NCBI GenBank assembly: GCA_024195585.1
Contig: SWBL01000009.1
Coordinates: forward strand, 288,202-352,201
DNA: 64,000 nt
Source: Aureobasidium sp. EXF-3400
Taxonomy: Eukaryota > Ascomycota > Dothideomycetes > Dothideales > Saccotheciaceae
Direction: 5' to 3'
Position 1 is the first letter of the stretch. The number at the start of each line of letters is the position of its first letter. This document shows positions 47,281-59,600 of the stretch, in pieces. The position numbers were made by a program, and so were the translations under genes. A model generated the notes under the pieces. It was not told where the DNA came from, did no database searches, and saw nothing but the letters and a program-made list of their open reading frames with translations.

Positions 47281-47791
47281 CAATCTCTTGCTTATCTGTT
47301 GCTGTCATCTATTGCATGCATGTCTACAAGGATCCCATGAGATAGTGTTGGTGTTCATTATTGGTGAACCTTGGAGTTTGGGATAAGCATCTGTTTGACA
47401 AGATAAGGATCTTCTTCACGACTGCGGCACTTAATATCGGCGTCGTTGCTTCAAGCTCTCATGACCTTGGGGACATGCCATGCTGACATCAAAAGCCATG
47501 CATGTCCCATGTTGAACACGCTCTTCACAATGGAACATGCCACGTGTACAGCAAGTCGAGCAATGTTCTATAAGGAATGTAGCCATCAGCCTCAATTCTC
47601 TACATCGCATGCCTATTTCGGCTCTCCTCAATATCATCACCAAAGCAACATCAGCTTTGCCGGCCGGGGCATGCATCTAGATGAACCAAGTCCTATCTTG
47701 TCGAGAAAGTCATGCATCTTCCCCATGTGCCGAAGTTCACAGATTGCGTTCACTCTCACGACCACGCACAGACTGGAATGGAGTTATCACA

Positions 47792-47888
47792 ATGCACAGG
47801 GTTTTTCCAATGGTAGGTGAGACCGCAGAGAGCCTATCATTCCACCACTCTCACTGGATACTCCCTAATCGTTGGAGGAACTGTGCAT
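47792..47888. repeat. Foldback (MITE-like) element, copy C
   Basis: This 97-bp copy has ends ATGCACAG / CTGTGCAT. The inner half CGCAGAGAG...CCACCACTCTCACTGG aligns with copy B without gaps. It lies 66 bp past the stop codon of the GPI-anchored protein gene, so it may be inside that gene's 3' UTR. Confidence 0.8.
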
Positions 47889-47954
47889 TTTTATAGCTAT
47901 TTTATGACATACTCACAGACGGGGGATATATCAGAACGCTGCTCAAACCCATCT

Positions 47955-48650
47955 TTAGAACCCAACAAAAGCTACAAGCAGAGAAGTAGCCAAAAGAGCC
48001 AGAGAACAATCACCAAGAGTGCTTCCTGCACCAGTCGCATCTTCAGTAACGTTGCAACCAGCACTGCCAGTATAATTTCCATTCTTCGCTTGCGTCGTGT
48101 TGGATGGATTGCAGGTCAGACCCTCGACAGTCTCCCGATCAGTAGTAACCTGATTGATCACTCCACTAAGTCCATCGCCATATTTGACCCCATCCAGTGT
48201 GCAAGCCATCACAGTTTGACCTTCCAGATCATTGCCTTGGCAGCCAGAAAGTCTTCCTGTAGCGCATGTGGTGTAGGGAGTAAAGACGACATACGCATCC
48301 GTGCCATTGGCGACCGTCCATGGACCATGATTAGTGGCCACCTGGTAAGTCTGAGTTTCATTGAACTTGAGGTCGACGACTTTCGAGATGGTGTCGTAGA
48401 TGGAATTTGCTGAAGCCTGGTCCGAAATGTTCAAAGTGCGGCCATCGGTGACCCAGCCACCAATGTCAAGAGAGCAGTTTTGTGTAGAGGGACAGGCAAC
48501 ACCTTTGCTGATGATATAGGAGCGGCCACCAATTGATGTGTATGTAAGGTCAGAATAGTCGGTGGTGACATTGAAACCAGAGCAGGATTGGGCCAAAGCT
48601 TGTTGACATGAGGCCAGCACGAGAGCCGAGATGATTGGGATGGAGAACAT
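47955..48650 (-). CDS. GPI-anchored, cysteine-containing cell-surface protein of unknown function
   Basis: This is a single exon of 231 residues. It has a signal peptide of about 20 residues (MFSIPIISALVLASCQQALA), a mature part with about eight cysteines and many NxT/S sites (FNVTTD, NCSLDIG, LNISD, FNETQT, NGTD), and a C-terminal Gly/Ser region followed by a hydrophobic tail (LALLATSLLVAFVGF) that fits a GPI-attachment signal. No charged residues follow the tail. It is probably a cell-wall or plasma-membrane protein; no domain was recognised. It is divergent from the complex I 51-kDa gene (about 1 kb away). Confidence 0.8.
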   Translation of the reverse strand: MFSIPIISALVLASCQQALAQSCSGFNVTTDYSDLTYTSIGGRSYIISKGVACPSTQNCSLDIGGWVTDGRTLNISDQASANSIYDTISKVVDLKFNETQTYQVATNHGPWTVANGTDAYVVFTPYTTCATGRLSGCQGNDLEGQTVMACTLDGVKYGDGLSGVINQVTTDRETVEGLTCNPSNTTQAKNGNYTGSAGCNVTEDATGAGSTLGDCSLALLATSLLVAFVGF

Positions 48651-49648
48651 GCTGTGTAAGTTGCAGGAAGATGGGTAAAGGACAAGAACGAGCAGACGAA
48701 GATCCTGTTGTTATATGTCACGTCGACCCTCGCTCGGCCCACGGCCATGGAAGCTGGGCATTATGCGACATGACGCTCAATAGTCCGGAAACAAGAACTA
48801 CAGGTTAGTCGATCGTGTCGATGCTGGTGAAAGATCAGTGTTAAAATCCATCCAGAGTCATGAGGATGCGCTATAGCGGAAGGCCGAGCAAAGCCAAGTG
48901 TATAGCGAATCCTTTGCGACCAAGCTTGGTAGATATAGAAGGCGATCTTTCACGCTTGAGAGGGGTCACGGTTCATTCAATTCGACGGTTGCAGAACAAA
49001 TGTGGAGCGCTGTGTTATTTCAGGACAAATCTTCGACTCTCATCCTTCGAGGACGTTGATTCAGGCAGAAGACAAGTGTGCTGTGTCGTAGATTGGTGCG
49101 CCGCTCGTTGCTTGCTCCGGACAACCTGGTCCACCGAGATTCACTGTATGGAGAGTGGAAGTCTGCTTAGAGTTGGATTGAATATCGGTCCTCCCAGTGT
49201 GCAAAGGTTGGTAACGTGTGGTACTGTGAACATGCACGATAGGTAGTTTAGAGAAACAGGATAGTATCCATCGAAAAGCGATATCACCTCGGCCCTCTGT
49301 GGATCTGGCATTGGTCTGAAAAGAATTGTGCCATTCGGTAGCGAGGACGTTGCTCTAGACGTTCGTGGGACAAGTGTGGGAGTTACAGACTTTGGCACAC
49401 GGGGAGGGTTTAGGTTCGATTGAATTGTGAATGGAAAAGGTGAAGATTGTTTTGTTCGGTCCAAAAGGTAAAGTCGGAGAATCTGATTCGTCGAAGTCAG
49501 CGGGAAGCTGCCAAGGCTCTGATTGGCTGGGGAATTCAATGTCGTCTTCGACTTGGCCACCTCAGAGCGCCTTCGTCTACGACTCCCATACCCCATCTCG
49601 GTTTCACGGTCGGCAGCTGTGAATACAATCTCTACACACACCAGTAAC
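48651..49648. other. Divergent intergenic region
   Basis: These are the promoters of the GPI-protein gene and the complex I 51-kDa gene. Short ORFs on both strands have no domains and overlap the latter's leader. Confidence 0.5.
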
Positions 49649-51202
49649 ATGTCGCGCGCCACATCAGCAATCACATCGGCGGCATCGCACCGCGTCGTGC
49701 CGTCGGCCACCGCCACCACCTCGAGACTGACCACCTCCGCCCGTGGTCTCGCTACCGTCCAGGACGCTCCCCCAGTCCAGCACAAGCGTGGTCTCCAGGA
49801 CCAGGACCGCATTTTCCAGAACCTTTACGGCCACCATGGAGCCGACCTCAAGAGCGCCATGAAGTACGGTGACTGGCACAAGACCAAGGAGATTATCAAC
49901 AAGGGTCACGATTGGGTACGCATTGCCACGCATTGGTAGTTGATGGCAATCTTGCTGACACGCCTGCTACAGATCATCTCGGAAATCAAGGCTTCTGGTC
50001 TCCGTGGCCGTGGTGGAGCTGGTTTCCCCTCTGGTATGAAGTGGTCCTTCATGAACTTCAAGGACTGGGACAAGGACAACAAGCCCCGCTACCTGGTCGT
50101 CAACGCCGATGAGGGTGAGCCCGGAACCTGCAAGGATCGCGAGATTATGCGCAAGGACCCCCACAAGCTGCTCGAAGGATGTCTGGTCGCTGGTCGTGCC
50201 ATGAACTGCACTGCCGCCTACATCTACATCCGTGGTGAGTTCTACCACGAGGCCACTGTTCTCCAGCGTGCCATCCAGGAGGCCTACCAAGCTGGTCTTA
50301 TCGGAAAGAACGCCTGTGGCACCGGCTACGACTTCGACATCTACATCCACCGCGGTATGGGTGCCTACGTCTGTGGTGAGGAGACCTCTCTCATCGAGTC
50401 GCTCGAGGGCAAGCCCGGAAAGCCTCGCCTGAAGCCCCCATTCCCCGCTGCAGTCGGTCTGTTCGGTTGCCCTTCGACCGTCGCCAACGTCGAGACCATC
50501 GCCGTTGCACCCACCATCATCCGCCGTGGTGGCAGCTGGTTCAACTCGTTCGGTCGTGAGCGTAACGCCGGTACCAAGCTTTTCTGTATCTCTGGTCACG
50601 TCAACAACCCCTGCACTGTCGAGGAGGAGATGTCCATTCCCCTCCGCGAGCTGATTGACAAGCACTGCGGTGGTGTCATTGGCGGCTGGGACAACCTCAA
50701 GGCTATCATCCCCGGTGGTTCTTCTACCCCCATCCTTCCCAAGAAGGTTTGCGACGACCAACTCATGGACTTCGACGCTCTCAAGGACTCTCAGTCTGGT
50801 CTCGGTACGGCCGCCGTCATTGTCATGGACCAAAGCACCGATGTCGTCCGCGCTATCGCCCGTCTCTCAAAGTTCTACCACCACGAGTCTTGCGGTCAGT
50901 GCACTCCTTGCCGTGAGGGTTCCAAGTGGACCGAGCAGATCATGCACCGTTTCGAGAAGGGCCAGGCCCGCGCTCGTGAGATCGACATGATGCAAGAGCT
51001 CACCAAGCAGGTCGAGGGCCACACCATTTGCGCTCTGGGTGAGGCCTTTGCCTGGCCCATCCAGGGTCTGATCCGCCACTTCCGCCCCGAGCTGGAGGCA
51101 CGTATCCAGGACCACGCCAAGGCACAGGGAGGCGAGGCACTTGCTGGTGGCTGGCACCACAACTCTCACAAGGACGGTCTGCTTGTCTCTCCTGGCCAGT
51201 AG
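49649..51202 (+). CDS. nuo-51: NADH:ubiquinone oxidoreductase 51-kDa subunit (NDUFV1/NuoF), mitochondrial
   Basis: Two exons: 49649-49915 and 49973-51202 (57-nt intron), 498 residues. The first ~35 residues are Ala/Ser/Thr/Arg-rich without acids, a mitochondrial presequence. The FMN/NADH site has [33 protein letters not shown] and [17 protein letters not shown]. The [4Fe-4S] cluster N3 ligands are three cysteines in [12 protein letters not shown] and one in [13 protein letters not shown]. It is the entry point of electrons from NADH to complex I on the matrix side of the inner membrane. Codon use is strongly C-ending, as for highly expressed genes. It converges with another complex I subunit gene 704 bp downstream. 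Confidence 0.97.
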
Positions 51203-51906
51203 ATTTCCCGGCTTTGCGAGAATGACTTGTGTGTAAATATTTCAGCTGCGCCTTGCCTTTTTCCTTGTATCTTTGTCTAACGTGAGTACCAATGTGTATC
51301 AATGGCGTTCTTTTGTTTAGCTCTAGTTTATATCCTTTTTCTTTTTTGGGAAATAGAAAAATACTACAACCTCTTTACCCAAAGTTCTTGTTGTGTTTGG
51401 ATGCGTGAGTATTGTGCTACTACACCTGCCAATGTATTAATGTATGGCGTGTGTCTACAGGACTGCACGCATCTCTGGTTAGAGCACCGTTCAACTTGGG
51501 GTAAACAAGAAGGCACCTTCATTGATAGCATACGGGATTGCTAAGTTTGGTCATGGAATTATACTCAGATTCATCCGCCACAGAAAACATCCCCGGGATC
51601 GATATGCGTCTACTGCAAGTTACGATTATCTCTTGTCCAAAAGTCGAATGTAATTCATGGAACAGATAGATGTTTTTGCAGGCAAGGCAATGTATAGATC
51701 ACGTCTGCTAAAACTATGGCCATACACAAGGAAGGCTATGACGAGTCGTGTGTTCGCTGGGCTACTACGAGGTGTTGAAGTATGGGTGAACGGATTTGGT
51801 ATTCGGAAAGAAGCAGCATTTGTAGCATAATTGGAGGCCAGAGAAGATAGATACAGGAGAGGAAGAAAGTGCGAAGCGTATGGGTTGAGGGTATTTGTAG
51901 CGTGCT
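51203..51906. other. Intergenic region between convergent complex I genes
   Basis: These are the 3' flanks of both complex I genes. A minus-strand ORF here (51626-52036) is the shifted, unspliced read-through of the NDUFA1-like gene and is not separate. Confidence 0.5.
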
Positions 51907-52365
51907 CTAGTGCAAGTTCTTCTCGACCTGTGTTGTTGTATGTCAGCCCTTCTGTTGTCCAATCTGCAATATCTTGTATTTCCGGGTATTCCACATACTC
52001 TCCATCCATTGCTGTATTCGAAGCCAGCGGGGGCAATGGGGCGGTCGACTTGGCCTCTGAGCCAACCTGTCAGGCGACGGTCGCGGTCCATCACTTCAAA
52101 GTTCCGAGTCAGCATTTCCGCAGGGGATTGAGTTGTCGCGAGAGGAGAAATTGCGCACTTTGTCTGTCCCACTGGTCGACGGAGTGTCTGGCGCGCTTGC
52201 CTCCGTTCTGAATGTTTCTGATCTTGGAGAGACCAGCGCCGGTGATGCCGAAGAACTGCGCATTGAGCGTGTTAGTGGTGGGGTTTGCGGTGGAGGAGAG
52301 TGAGGGCGGTGACGTACGGCGAGACAGATGCCATAGGGCAATAGAGCTTCGAAGGGGACACCCAT
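51907..52365 (-). CDS. Complex I accessory subunit NDUFA1/MWFE-type (Neurospora 9.8-kDa)
   Basis: Four exons: 52318-52365, 52159-52255, 51999-52093 and 51907-51927 (introns 62, 65 and 71 nt), 86 residues. The spliced protein starts MGVPFEALLPYGICLAFFG, one membrane span, then GAGLSKIRNIQNGGKRARHS, DQWDRQMMDRDRRLTGWLRG and ends SNGWRVEKNLH. This is the fungal form of MWFE, a small single-span subunit of the complex I membrane arm. Each junction is supported by frame and by the expected conserved sequence; the last exon is only 21 nt. Unspliced reading gives misleading longer ORFs on this strand. It is divergent from the SAS3-type gene. Confidence 0.9.
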
Positions 52366-53062
52366 TGCTGTGTATTGTGTTGTGTGATATGGCCCTTCCA
52401 ACACCCTCGTCGTCGATGCACCACTGCGGGTTGATGACCAGCTACGCCTTGGCACTGAAGGGAAGCCGACGATCAAGCGCAAAGTCGGCAAGTGCGCCGT
52501 GGAGCTGCGACTTCTCCACATGCTGCATGTTGCAGTGGAGCACAACAAGAAGGCTGGCCGCTTGGATGAGAGGCTTCAGTAATCTCACATCAATTCGCCA
52601 ATACGACATATCGCTTTATACTCGCTGGTTCTGTTGTCGCCGTATCTCGATACATCAAAGCAGTCGCTCTTCTTGCCTGCTACATATCCTCCCTGCCGCC
52701 TACCTTCTCGCCGCGTCGACCTCAGCCTCCGTGTCCAAGCTTCACCACCCACTCTACCTCGTCCACGCTCTCGCCCAATACCGCGTAGTCTCGTGTTCTT
52801 TGCTTGTTTCTACAATCTCGGTCTACTAGGAACATCTACGACGACTCTTCCGACACTCTCACGAGCTCCCTGTCGACTTGCGACCACTCTGTGACTACCA
52901 GGACGCCAAGACTTCGAGAGCCCACCTCCTTGCGACCTCTCCATGCACTCTGCATACTGCTACTAGACCAGTCTGGTTCTACGGAATCACAGCTTCAACT
53001 GCGCTCCGAACCATCTACATACCTTCGCATTCCTGCGCCAACGTCGAAAGACCCACACCGCC
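52366..53062. other. Divergent promoter region of the NDUFA1-like and SAS3-type genes
   Basis: Pyrimidine-rich plus-strand tracts near 52640-53050 resemble a long 5' leader of the acetyltransferase gene. No RNA gene or repeat was recognised. Confidence 0.5.
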
Positions 53063-56000
53063 ATGCGCAGTAGCAGTATCGACGCAGAAGGCGAGGAAGA
53101 TGATCTCGACATGCCCGAAACACAGTCGCCTAGTCTTCAGAACGATGCTCCCGAAGACCAGGACGACGACGAAGACGATGAAGACGAGGATGAGGAAGAT
53201 GAAGATGCCGACGCGGATCAGGACGACGACGAGAGTGAGATTGTCGGTGCTGTAAAGAGAGCTCCCACGAGGACAAGGACATCAAGAGCCAGGAAAAGTC
53301 GCGACATGGAATCCAGCGAAGACGACGACTCTGCATCCGACGGCGACAACGACTCCGACTCGTCTGATGGATCGGCTGCCACTCAGGCCCCTTGGGAAAA
53401 AGAGAGCGATACTGCTCAGGAACAGGAGGACCAAGACGTTGTGACAGACTCAACCTGCGTGTATGTTGCCATATTGGATGCTTGCTTGTCGATAAATTGC
53501 TAACTTCGGCTTGGCAGGTATTGTGGACAGGACGAAGAAAATGATCCGAGCGACGAATATGAAGAATATCTCGAATGCGGTCATTGCGGGGATCATGGTG
53601 AGTTTTTATATCATCACGTTTAATGTCAAGCTTCGTCAGGGTCCTTGAAAGCTGACTTGATGCCTGCAGCTCACAAGCAGTGCGCCAGAAACGCTAATTC
53701 GCTTAGCTCCGATCAAGGTATGTCGACTTTTGTGACCTGTCTCCTCCACACATATTTCCGTGCTAACATGTGTCGATAATACAGACAAGAACCCACAAAC
53801 CTGGCTATGTCATGATTGTGTTGAAAATGGCTTCGAACTTCAGCATGACGTTGACAGGACGACCATCAACGATGGTTTTCAGCGTCGAGCATCTGTGCCC
53901 AAGTTGACTCGAGATCTCTTGCCTGCTGCTCGTGGTGGAATCAAACCAAACTCACATTCAGTATTCAACAATCTCATTCTCGATGACGACCCGATGGATG
54001 GTTCTCGCTCTCTTAGAAAACGCAAGAATTCTTCCGTCGAGGACGACGAGCCGACGCCGAGAGCAACATCACGGAAAAGGAGACGTTCAACGGCATCTGA
54101 GAGTCGAACTAACATCAATGTCACGCCGAGGGATGCAGTGAAGGAGCAGACGACGCGAAGTAGTGGCTCGGCGGAAAGTGAAAAGTCTTCCAACACGCGC
54201 GCAAATCGACTTCGAAAGCAACCTCAGTCAAATACAAACGCAAGGATCGTTTCCGCAGAAACACACGACGATTATCCTAAGAGTCTGGTGGTTGCCATCC
54301 CCATCAGCGCCGCCGCTCTCGAAAACATTGAACGCAACGCACAAAGAAAAGCCCGGAGGCGCGAACGAGACAGAGCACGTCGAGCACTAATGGGTGGTCG
54401 AAAGAAAAAGACTGGCACGCATGGCGATGTTTCAGAAGTGGTCGAGACAACCTCCTCGCACTACCCTGCCGTCGCCACGACTCTCTACGACAATCCTTAC
54501 TACCCCTTTCCTGACCGCGAACTGGATACTGTGCAGGGCAAACCCTTTGGTGGTATTCTCACCGACCCAGAGGCTGACACAACCAAAACATTTCCTCAGC
54601 AGGCCGATCGCGATCTCTTCGATGAATCACGCCGTCAGGCTGATGAGGCCAGGAGGGCTGAACAAGAAGCGAATCCTATCGAATTACCTGTCAGATCAAA
54701 ACAGTCTGGACTTCCTACCAAGATCAAGTTCATCCATTTTGGCGGGTGGGAGATCGAAACACTGCATGCTGCGCCCTATCCCGAGGAGTACAACCGTAAT
54801 CCGATTTTATGCATTTGCGAGTTCTGTCTCAAATACATGAGTTCGTCTTATGTCGCCTTTAGGCACAAACTCAAGTGTCCGCACAAACATCCTCCAGGCG
54901 ACGAAATCTACCGCGACGATATCATCGATGCTGATGGCAACAAGAAAAGCATCTCCTTCTTCGAAGTCGATGGTCGACGCAGCCCTCTCTACTGTCAAAA
55001 CCTTTGTCTTTTGGCCAAGTTGTTCCTTGGTTCGAAGACTCTGTACTACGATGTTGAGCCTTTCCTTTTCTATGTCATGACGGAAAACGACGAATTTGGT
55101 TGCCACTTCGTCGGCTACTTTTCCAAAGAGAAGAGAGACTGGTCGCCACCTCTGGATCCTCGTACTTCCATTGAGATTGGCGCTGACCCGATGACAAACG
55201 GTGTCCAAGCCACGGCAGGTGCTAACGCCATTGATCCGCCCGGCAACAATGTCTCTTGTATTCTGGTGTTCCCTGTCCATCAGCGTCACGGATTTGGTCG
55301 TACTCTGATCGAGTTCTCATATCTACTAACTCGCGTTGAGTGTAGAACAGGTTCTCCAGAAAAGCCACTCTCCGACTTGGGTCTTGTTTCGTACCGTTCG
55401 TACTGGCGTGGTGTCATGTGCAGACTACTGCTCGGCTACAAAGAGGCGCCTAGAGGCTCATACGACATCTCTTTCGTGAGCATGGCTCGTGCTACAGGCA
55501 TGACTATCGACGATGTTGTCTCATCACTCGAAGCTCTTCGCGCCATCGTCAAGGATCCCATCACCAACAAGTATGCCCTTCGTTGTGACTGGGCATACAT
55601 GGCAGAATACCTGGAAAAACATGATAAGAAACGTCACATCAAGATCGATCCTGCCAAACTCATCTGGACACCTTATGTGATGGGCAAGCCTACTAGTTAC
55701 TTCCCGGTCGGTGAAGAAGCGACTGGTCCTATCCAAACCAAGGCCCGTCGTGATGAGCCCGAGGATTTGCAAGCTGCGCAACCCGAGGAAGGCGTTCAGC
55801 AAGCACAAGTCAATGGGAACTCCACCCCTGATCCGGAGGCTGTCCATGGTGACAACCTTTCTTCCAAAACCACTCGCAAGGCCCCTCCATCTACTTTGAC
55901 ACCTCAGCCTTCCATCACCCAGGGCTCTCCTCGTCGCTCGCCTCGCAAATCCCAATCACAACCCCAACCCGAGCAGACCAACGGCGCGACACAGGAAGAC

Positions 56001-56633
56001 CCAGTCTCTCAAAACGACACCTCGGATACCTCGTCAGTCAGACGCGGATCTGCATACACCGAAGACAGCATCCCAGCCTCACGCTTCGAGATCTTCCCAC
56101 CCATCCCCGGACAAATCACAAAGCGCAAGCCAGGTCGTCCCATGGGCAGCCGCACACGCTCCAAACTCACACCCTCTATCAACCGCCGCGCCGACAGCAT
56201 AGAAGAAAGCACACCACCACCCGCCACCAGCATTCGCCCCACGACTGCCCGTCGTGCCCGCAGCAAACTCGACGCAATGGAAGTGGCGCCCTCAGCCGAT
56301 GAAGACGAAATCCAACGACAAATCTCTTCTGAACATGAACGTGCGGCACTTGAAGATGTGGTGCAGAACAACAACGGAGCTGCTTTTACGCGACCCAAGT
56401 TCATCGGTAGACTTAGCATGCCTGAACACGCTGTTGAAGACGATGAAGACGAGGAAGATGAAGATGCTGAAGGTGAGGATGTGGAAATGGAGGCTGGTGT
56501 GGGGACTGGGTACGACGGTCGTGGAAATGTGAATGCACTGCCCAGAAGAGATTCTGAGTATAATGTTGAGGAGGACGAAGATGAGGATGTTGATGCCGAG
56601 GGGGATAGCGATGATGAGATGGTTGATGGATGA
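53063..56633 (+). CDS. MYST-family histone acetyltransferase, SAS3-type with N-terminal zinc finger
   Basis: Four exons: 53063-53460, 53518-53597, 53670-53717 and 53785-56633 (introns 57, 72 and 67 nt), 1124 residues. The acidic N-terminus (residues 20-130) leads into a PHD-like zinc finger encoded by the small exons (CVYCGQDEEND, ECGHCGDHAHKQC, WLCHDC). The MYST domain spans about 480-780: C2HC zinc finger CICEFCLKYM with HKLKCPHKH, catalytic Cys in NNVSCILVFPV, acetyl-CoA loop QRHGFGRTLIEFSYLL, and catalytic Glu in TGSPEKPLSDLG. The C-terminal third is disordered, ending in Glu/Asp runs. PHD plus MYST fits the NuA3 subunit Sas3 (H3K14/K23 acetylation) rather than Esa1, which has a chromodomain. 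It acts in the nucleus on chromatin. Confidence 0.92.
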
Positions 56634-59600
56634 GAATTCATCCTTCGTTGCTTGTTTATCGACAACACTGACTCGAGCAAGGGTGATTGCCCCGATCTGA
56701 CCTGTCTTTTTGTTTTTACCAAAAACTGGCTTCCGTGTTTTTCTTATTCTTTTTGGGAGTTGCACAGGCGTTTTGTACAACGATACCATGGGAGCAATTC
56801 TTCTTTTTTTTCTACTCAGCTTTTACTGTTCTCATAGTAAAGAAACATTGTTTAATTGTATGCTTAGCCTGTACTTTTATGCTTTCTGCTTTATACCAGG
56901 AATGACTTTCTTCTTTGGATGAAATGCAGCCTTTTTCGAGTCAGTCTCAATCTTCTTCTCCACTCCATTCCTGTTTCTTCCTTGTCTCATTGACTTCTGG
57001 CTGCTTTTTCCGTAAAAGGCGAAGGAAAGAAGTAGGTAGGCGAGAAAGGAAAGAGTAACACAAACTTACTGCTTTTTGGTCATGATCCACGCTGTTCGTG
57101 ATTATGAAGTATGGTTTTCTTGTGATGTTTAGAATCAATGAGATAGAAGCAAAAAGGTTGGTTGTGCTGAGATATGTCTGTCTCTCGGTCTTTTGTGCAT
57201 TGTCTCAAGTTTGCTGAGAGCTGCGAACTTTTGAATTCTGAGGAACTGGATCATTATTGAGCAGTTGGTTTAAGCAGAGGTCTGAGTAGCTAAATGATGA
57301 TACAGATATATAATAAGGGACTTCCGATCGAGAGAGGAGATAAATGGGTAGAGTATTTGGCATACGGAATACTAATGTTTGGAAGCAAGTATAAGATATC
57401 AGAAAACCAAGGAAGAAGTTACAAGTGTCACTTTCCTGCTTTTCCTACCTACAGATTTATTACCTCCATGGTTGTCGATCTGATAAGAAACTCAATGACT
57501 CTTTCTTTCTTCCATAAAGATCAGATTCCCTTTCCGTTGGGCACTTGTCTAGACATGTAGAGAGGGAAAACTTCTCTTCGAGCATGTGCTAAGATACAGA
57601 CGTGAATGTTTCGAACAGTCTTGACCACAAACATTGCTCGAAGTTGTCGCCTACTGCGAAGGAAGGTCTGCTCCAAGTAAAACTCTGCACTTGCTGTTAA
57701 CAGGATATAGGAGATGCGTTTCGTTATATACCAATTCATCCACTATGGATGCCCATAGAAACTCGTGAGTTGTGCTTGCTGAAAACCATCAAGTCATGAA
57801 CTTTGAGCTTCTCAGCTCGAGGTGCCAGGATGTATGCAGAACATGTTGTTGAAACCTGTTTGTCCGTAGAGATATTCTTGATCCCTGGCTTTGATGTAGT
57901 TACTATAGCCAAGGTCTCTCCATTGTAGCAAACGGTGGAGGTGTCTGTCCATGATTCTGTGAAGGCTTTCAATCAGAAGTGCTTTGGTTAGAACATCAAG
58001 CCAATGATGATATCAGCAAACGTCTCTGGTGTTTGCAGCGAGGACATTGATGCAGAGTCCAGTTTGGTGTTGCCGACTCACCGAGTCATTTCATTATGTT
58101 TAGCATGTTTAGGGCACATAATTCTCCGCGACTATAGTTCGGAGCTCGATCTTTTGGTGCGCCTCTTACGCAACACAGCTTCAGGGTGCGTGCATTGCGA
58201 TCTTTTGGTCAGACGCAGCACTAACCTATCCCGTGAATGTAGATCCTAATGAACATGTTCGTCCTGCCATGTGATAATGACACCGCTGGTTTCTAGACTG
58301 TAGCGTACCACCCTCCGCCAACTTCACTGGTCAGTTACAGGGAGATCTTCAAAGATATTCAGTACGTGCTTCGAAGCTCTCCCGCTCTCGACCGTCTTGG
58401 GTATGCAGCTTGTGATATTCGACTGAGAGGTGCTGTTGGAAGCGACGAGCACGACATAACATGCTCGATATCCTGTACCGAACCCGAGCGGTGTGTTGGA
58501 TCAGCGCGGTCAGGCCAAGTGCTCGTGTGGGGTCTGTGATGGTAGTAGTGACCATGCCTCCTTCTGAGAACATCCAATAGTCCAAGCTCTTTCTTGTATG
58601 ACCTAACTTTGATTCACCATTCGTCATTGCTTTCGCGTCCTTTTTCGGGCTTTGCTGTGACACATAATCCGACACTCTGGGTTCTCTCTGAGGTGTTGTT
58701 CATCCTGCAATGTTGTTACGGCCGTCCGATCCTTGTGGTGTCAGAGTTACTGACTCGCTCATCGTCGTCAGATAGCCGCGCAAGATCGTACATCCAGACA
58801 CTCGGTATCGGACCGCCAGAGTAGCAATAGTGTCGGCCTGGTATACTAGAAGCAGCCAGTGCTCAACTATTGGAAGGGAATTGGTGGTAATGAAGGGACT
58901 CCTCAGTTACGCACGTAGTGATCTCAGTTTCGCGGTGTCCCGAGGCAGAAAAGGGGGAAGTTACCATTTCCACATGGGTCTCATATTTGAGAAATTGGAA
59001 TCTAACATCAATTGTCCGTTGTCGTTGCGAAAAGGTTGGTCGATCCGGCATCGGGCCCTCGCGGCTAAATCGTATTCAGAGACATCGTCAAAAAACATGC
59101 AGTCCTAAGCGCGCGTCTGATCAAAAATGGCCAGACAGCAACGGTGTTGCTACTCGATGCGAAAAGGCAAGGAAACGGCGTTGGTCGAGGCGAGAACGCC
59201 CGTAACGCCACGATGAACGCCTCTTAGTTGAGAAAGTCGAGCCGGAAAAAGCCACCAAACGGTATGCCCGTTAAGTCGCTGCTCTGACCCTTTGCGGAAA
59301 AAGGTCGACGGTTGGTCTCGAATCGTGCTCTCCTGAAGCAATCATTCGTCATGGTATGACTCTGTATGTATGACCAGCCGTCGGTGGGGATGTTTTGGAG
59401 AATTCAGGGTCGAAGGGCGACAGAACTCAAATCCATTTTGCAGTGTCAAAGACGGTAGACTACGGACGCAATTGCAGCATGCCGACGTCAACCGGAAGAA
59501 ATAACAGCAGTCCAAGCCATGTTTGTTCACAGTTCTGGCTCGGCATTACTCGAGACCGTATGCCGGTACTTCCTTGCACTGAACACAACGTGGAGGCCGG

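Larger units (their letters stand above)
46723..47954. other. 1.2-kb intergenic region with a possible orphan 5' exon and foldback copy C
   Basis: Contains the promoter of the 1168-residue protein gene, a pyrimidine-rich leader-like tract at 47090-47130 before an ATG at 47134 (see that entry), and the repeat copy at 47792-47888. No other gene was recognised. Confidence 0.5.

Noticed and set aside
52096..52548. 150-codon minus-strand ORF
   Set aside because: Unspliced, frame-shifted reading of the NDUFA1-type gene; the spliced four-exon model gives the conserved protein.
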